64,000 nucleotides of DNA, taken from NCBI GenBank assembly GCA_021904315.1, contig CM038920.1, positions 10,106,001 to 10,170,000 on the forward strand. Reading direction: 5' to 3'. This document shows positions 61,591-64,000 of this stretch, piece by piece. Every line of letters starts with the position of its first letter. The first letter of the stretch is position 1. The stretch comes from Sphagnum magellanicum. Taxonomy: Eukaryota > Streptophyta > Sphagnopsida > Sphagnales > Sphagnaceae. The position numbers and the translations under genes were made by a program. A model generated the notes under the pieces. That model did not search any database, had not been told where the DNA came from, and was given only the letters and a program-made list of their open reading frames with translations.

Positions 61591-64000
61591 GGTTATTAAA
61601 TTAGGATCATAACTTTTTTGAATGTGTTGGGGGTGAATGATTAATGTGTGGATTGTATTAAACATTAAAGATAAAATGGTTTTTAGGGCAAGTAGAAAGA
61701 GCTTGAGATTATAGTCAAAGTTTAAAAGATGGGTGAATGGAATTTACTTTAGACCAAAATGATTATAATATTATCAAATTTTACATATGGATTAGGTTTT
61801 ATTGCAATGGTTGTATTTTGTAATGTATGTTAAAATTGGATTTTGGTTATTAAATTTGAGTATGTATGTGGTGTAGGTATTTATAATCCACAATTTGTGA
61901 AATTATAAAAGGTTTGAAATTTTAGAGTTGAAAATAATGGATTATAATTTTGGTAATAATTTGCAATATGGCGGTTAGTGGTAGGGTTTAGTTATGGAAA
62001 ATCCAAGAAAAGGCTTGTGGAGAATAGTTGAATTTTTTTGTGTAAGGTGTCCAAGAGAAAAAAATAACTTCTATTGTTGTGGATAAAGACCGCCAAGAAA
62101 AAGTTAAAGGGATGGTTGAAGGTTGTTGGATCTAATGAAAGAAAATCACATTTATTTAGCAATTGGGACTTCACTTTCCCATTTGGATACACTATTTGGT
62201 TTGAGATTGTGAATGGTGTTCCATTATACAAGTATTATCATTTCTTTTGTTAAACTTTTTTCATGTACAAATATTTTCATTTATCAATTTTTGTTGCTTC
62301 AACATGTTTGTCTTCCATGTTTCCATGTTTCATTAATGTTGTTACTAACATTGTTTTTCCATGAACAGTTTTTGGGCAAGTTTTTTGTAGTTTGGAATGG
62401 CTATGTTTGGTCTGCATAGATTTTGTTGGTGTTGGGGTTCAATTCATATTTTGTTTCTACGTCTTCGCTTGAATGAGTAATAATGTTATGTTTACAAACA
62501 TAAGCTTGGACCAAAGCTCTATCTAGGTATGTGAATGGTAGACCATATTGAACCAATTAACTTGACAATGTTTTCATTTTCTCTTTTCATTTATTTGTCA
62601 CATCCTTTTTGCTTTTTTATTGTTTTTTTGTTTTCTTGCCTTCACATGGCCTGTTGTTCCCATCAACTTATTCATCAATAATTATATATTGTATGTTTGC
62701 ATTTTTTTTCAAACATTTTATAATTTAGAATACTAAGGAGATCAATAGAAGATCTCTTAGTGTAGAAATGGTCATGATAAAAAGTTTGGTTGTTTATTCA
62801 TTTAATTTGTTGTTTTTAATTTTTCTTTTTCCCCCTCATAATTTGCCTATTTTTAGGGAGAAGGGTTCATTCTATAATTGTGTGTAATTGATCTAAAAAT
62901 GTGTGGGGTTTTGTTCATTCAATTTGTTGTTTTCCGCTTCTCTTCTTCCCCCCTTAGTTTGTTTGTTTCCAATAGGGGATTTATTCATATTGTAACACTA
63001 TTTAGTTGGTCTTATTGTATTAACTTGTAAACTTATACCAATAGAAAATTTGGTCCCAAATATCATAAAAGAAGATTTTTTTTCTTTATGTCTTTATGTT
63101 AAAAAATTCCCTTTAGGTCCCATGAAAAATTCAAAATTAATCCATAATTCATCCTTGGTTTATTAAGTTTTTAATTGTTTTGAATAGGTACTTCCAATAG
63201 TTACAAAACCACAACCATGACATCCCAAAATTATTATTGTGATCTATGCGATTGGACTTTTTGCCAAAGTACAAATATTGTAAAACATAGGGCTAGAGTA
63301 ATTCATTAAATGTTGTTGATAGCAGTAGGGTGCATGATAGGTGATGAGATTCGATAGTTCCATGAGGGATTAAATATTAGTGGCCAAAGAACAAAAATAG
63401 GGCTTAAACTCGTTTTACAAGAGTCATTGGAAGCAGCCTATGTTGTCACCATTTTGTTGAAAAAACTAAAAAATTGATATGATGTGCTTTTTCAAATTGA
63501 GGGAGTGGGGGGTGAGGTTTTTTTGTGTTAGTTCTAATTGGAAGGTTAATTAATTTAAATTATTTTTGAACATGTGAAAGTTTTTTTTTGGGTGTAAGCA
63601 CACAAGGTTCTTATCGATCATGCATTGGAGGTAGTAAAAAAGTGCATGGATTTTACAACATTTTCCAAGGCAAGGGTATCAGTATCCTTGATACAACGCC
63701 AAGAGTCATAGGAAATGAAATGGCTATGAAATGTTTTAGGATTTGACAAATAAGGAAAATGGTTTGACTTTGGTTGGGTTTCAAGAGTTGTTGGAAGATT
63801 ATGTATTGATACACGAGTGCATCATAGTGGCCATTCTTTTGAAAAGATTGGTTCCCACAAAAAAAATGCCCAAACACATAGCAACAATGGCTCACATGTG
63901 GGAGTTTGGGGGCTTTGTGATTAAAGCGTGTTTTTAGGAAACATGATGGCTTTTTTTGGGCATAAACATTGTTTCAACAACTTTATGACATCTAGGTTAG
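61591..64000. other. AT-rich gene-free DNA
   Basis: No gene, domain or clear repeat recognised to the end of the window. Open frames near 62213-62419 and 63650-63937 show no domain. Confidence 0.5.

Overview
The window is nuclear DNA from a plant: AT-rich, gene-poor and rich in introns and old repeats. The gene set, the AAACCCTA telo-boxes in promoters and two short plant-type telomere motifs fit a land plant. The best lineage clue is a Dicer-like gene without a helicase, a type I know only from the moss Physcomitrella (mDCL, MINIMAL DICER-LIKE). A moss or another bryophyte is therefore my best guess, but that is inference.

Five genes are supported at residue level. (1) A ten-exon, helicase-less Dicer (2610-6727, +): Platform, PAZ, RNase IIIa, RNase IIIb, dsRBD. 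Its RNase IIIa site is complete, but all four acidic metal-binding residues of RNase IIIb are replaced. (2) An intronless PWP1 WD40 ribosome-biogenesis factor (14659-16305, +). (3) RPAC2/AC19, the small shared subunit of RNA polymerases I and III (18770-19669, -), in three short exons and convergent with PWP1. (4) A TAP-like ABCB half-transporter with an extra N-terminal membrane domain (47028-52306, +, ten exons). (5) A MYST histone acetyltransferase of the HAM/Esa1 type (55208-56857, -, two exons), convergent with the ABC gene. A sixth locus (9885-11664, +) has open exon-like stretches that I cannot identify.

Layout: 1-8 kb Dicer-like gene; 8-14.5 kb unknown locus and intergenic DNA; 14.5-19.8 kb the PWP1/RPAC2 pair; 20-45 kb a gene-free AT-rich repeat zone holding a 369-bp Tourist-like MITE, hAT-like ends, dispersed palindromes, a Ty3/gypsy fossil and an 11-bp minisatellite; 45-57.4 kb the ABC and HAM pair; 58-64 kb a Ty1/copia fossil, a 61-bp minisatellite and a GC-richer block of nested duplications.

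How the genes relate: PWP1 and RPAC2 both serve rRNA (and, for RPAC2, 5S/tRNA) synthesis, and both carry telo-boxes near their starts, as does the HAM gene. The Dicer-like protein would act in small-RNA silencing of repeats like those that fill the window. The strongest candidate for an undescribed system is this one-active-site minimal Dicer.
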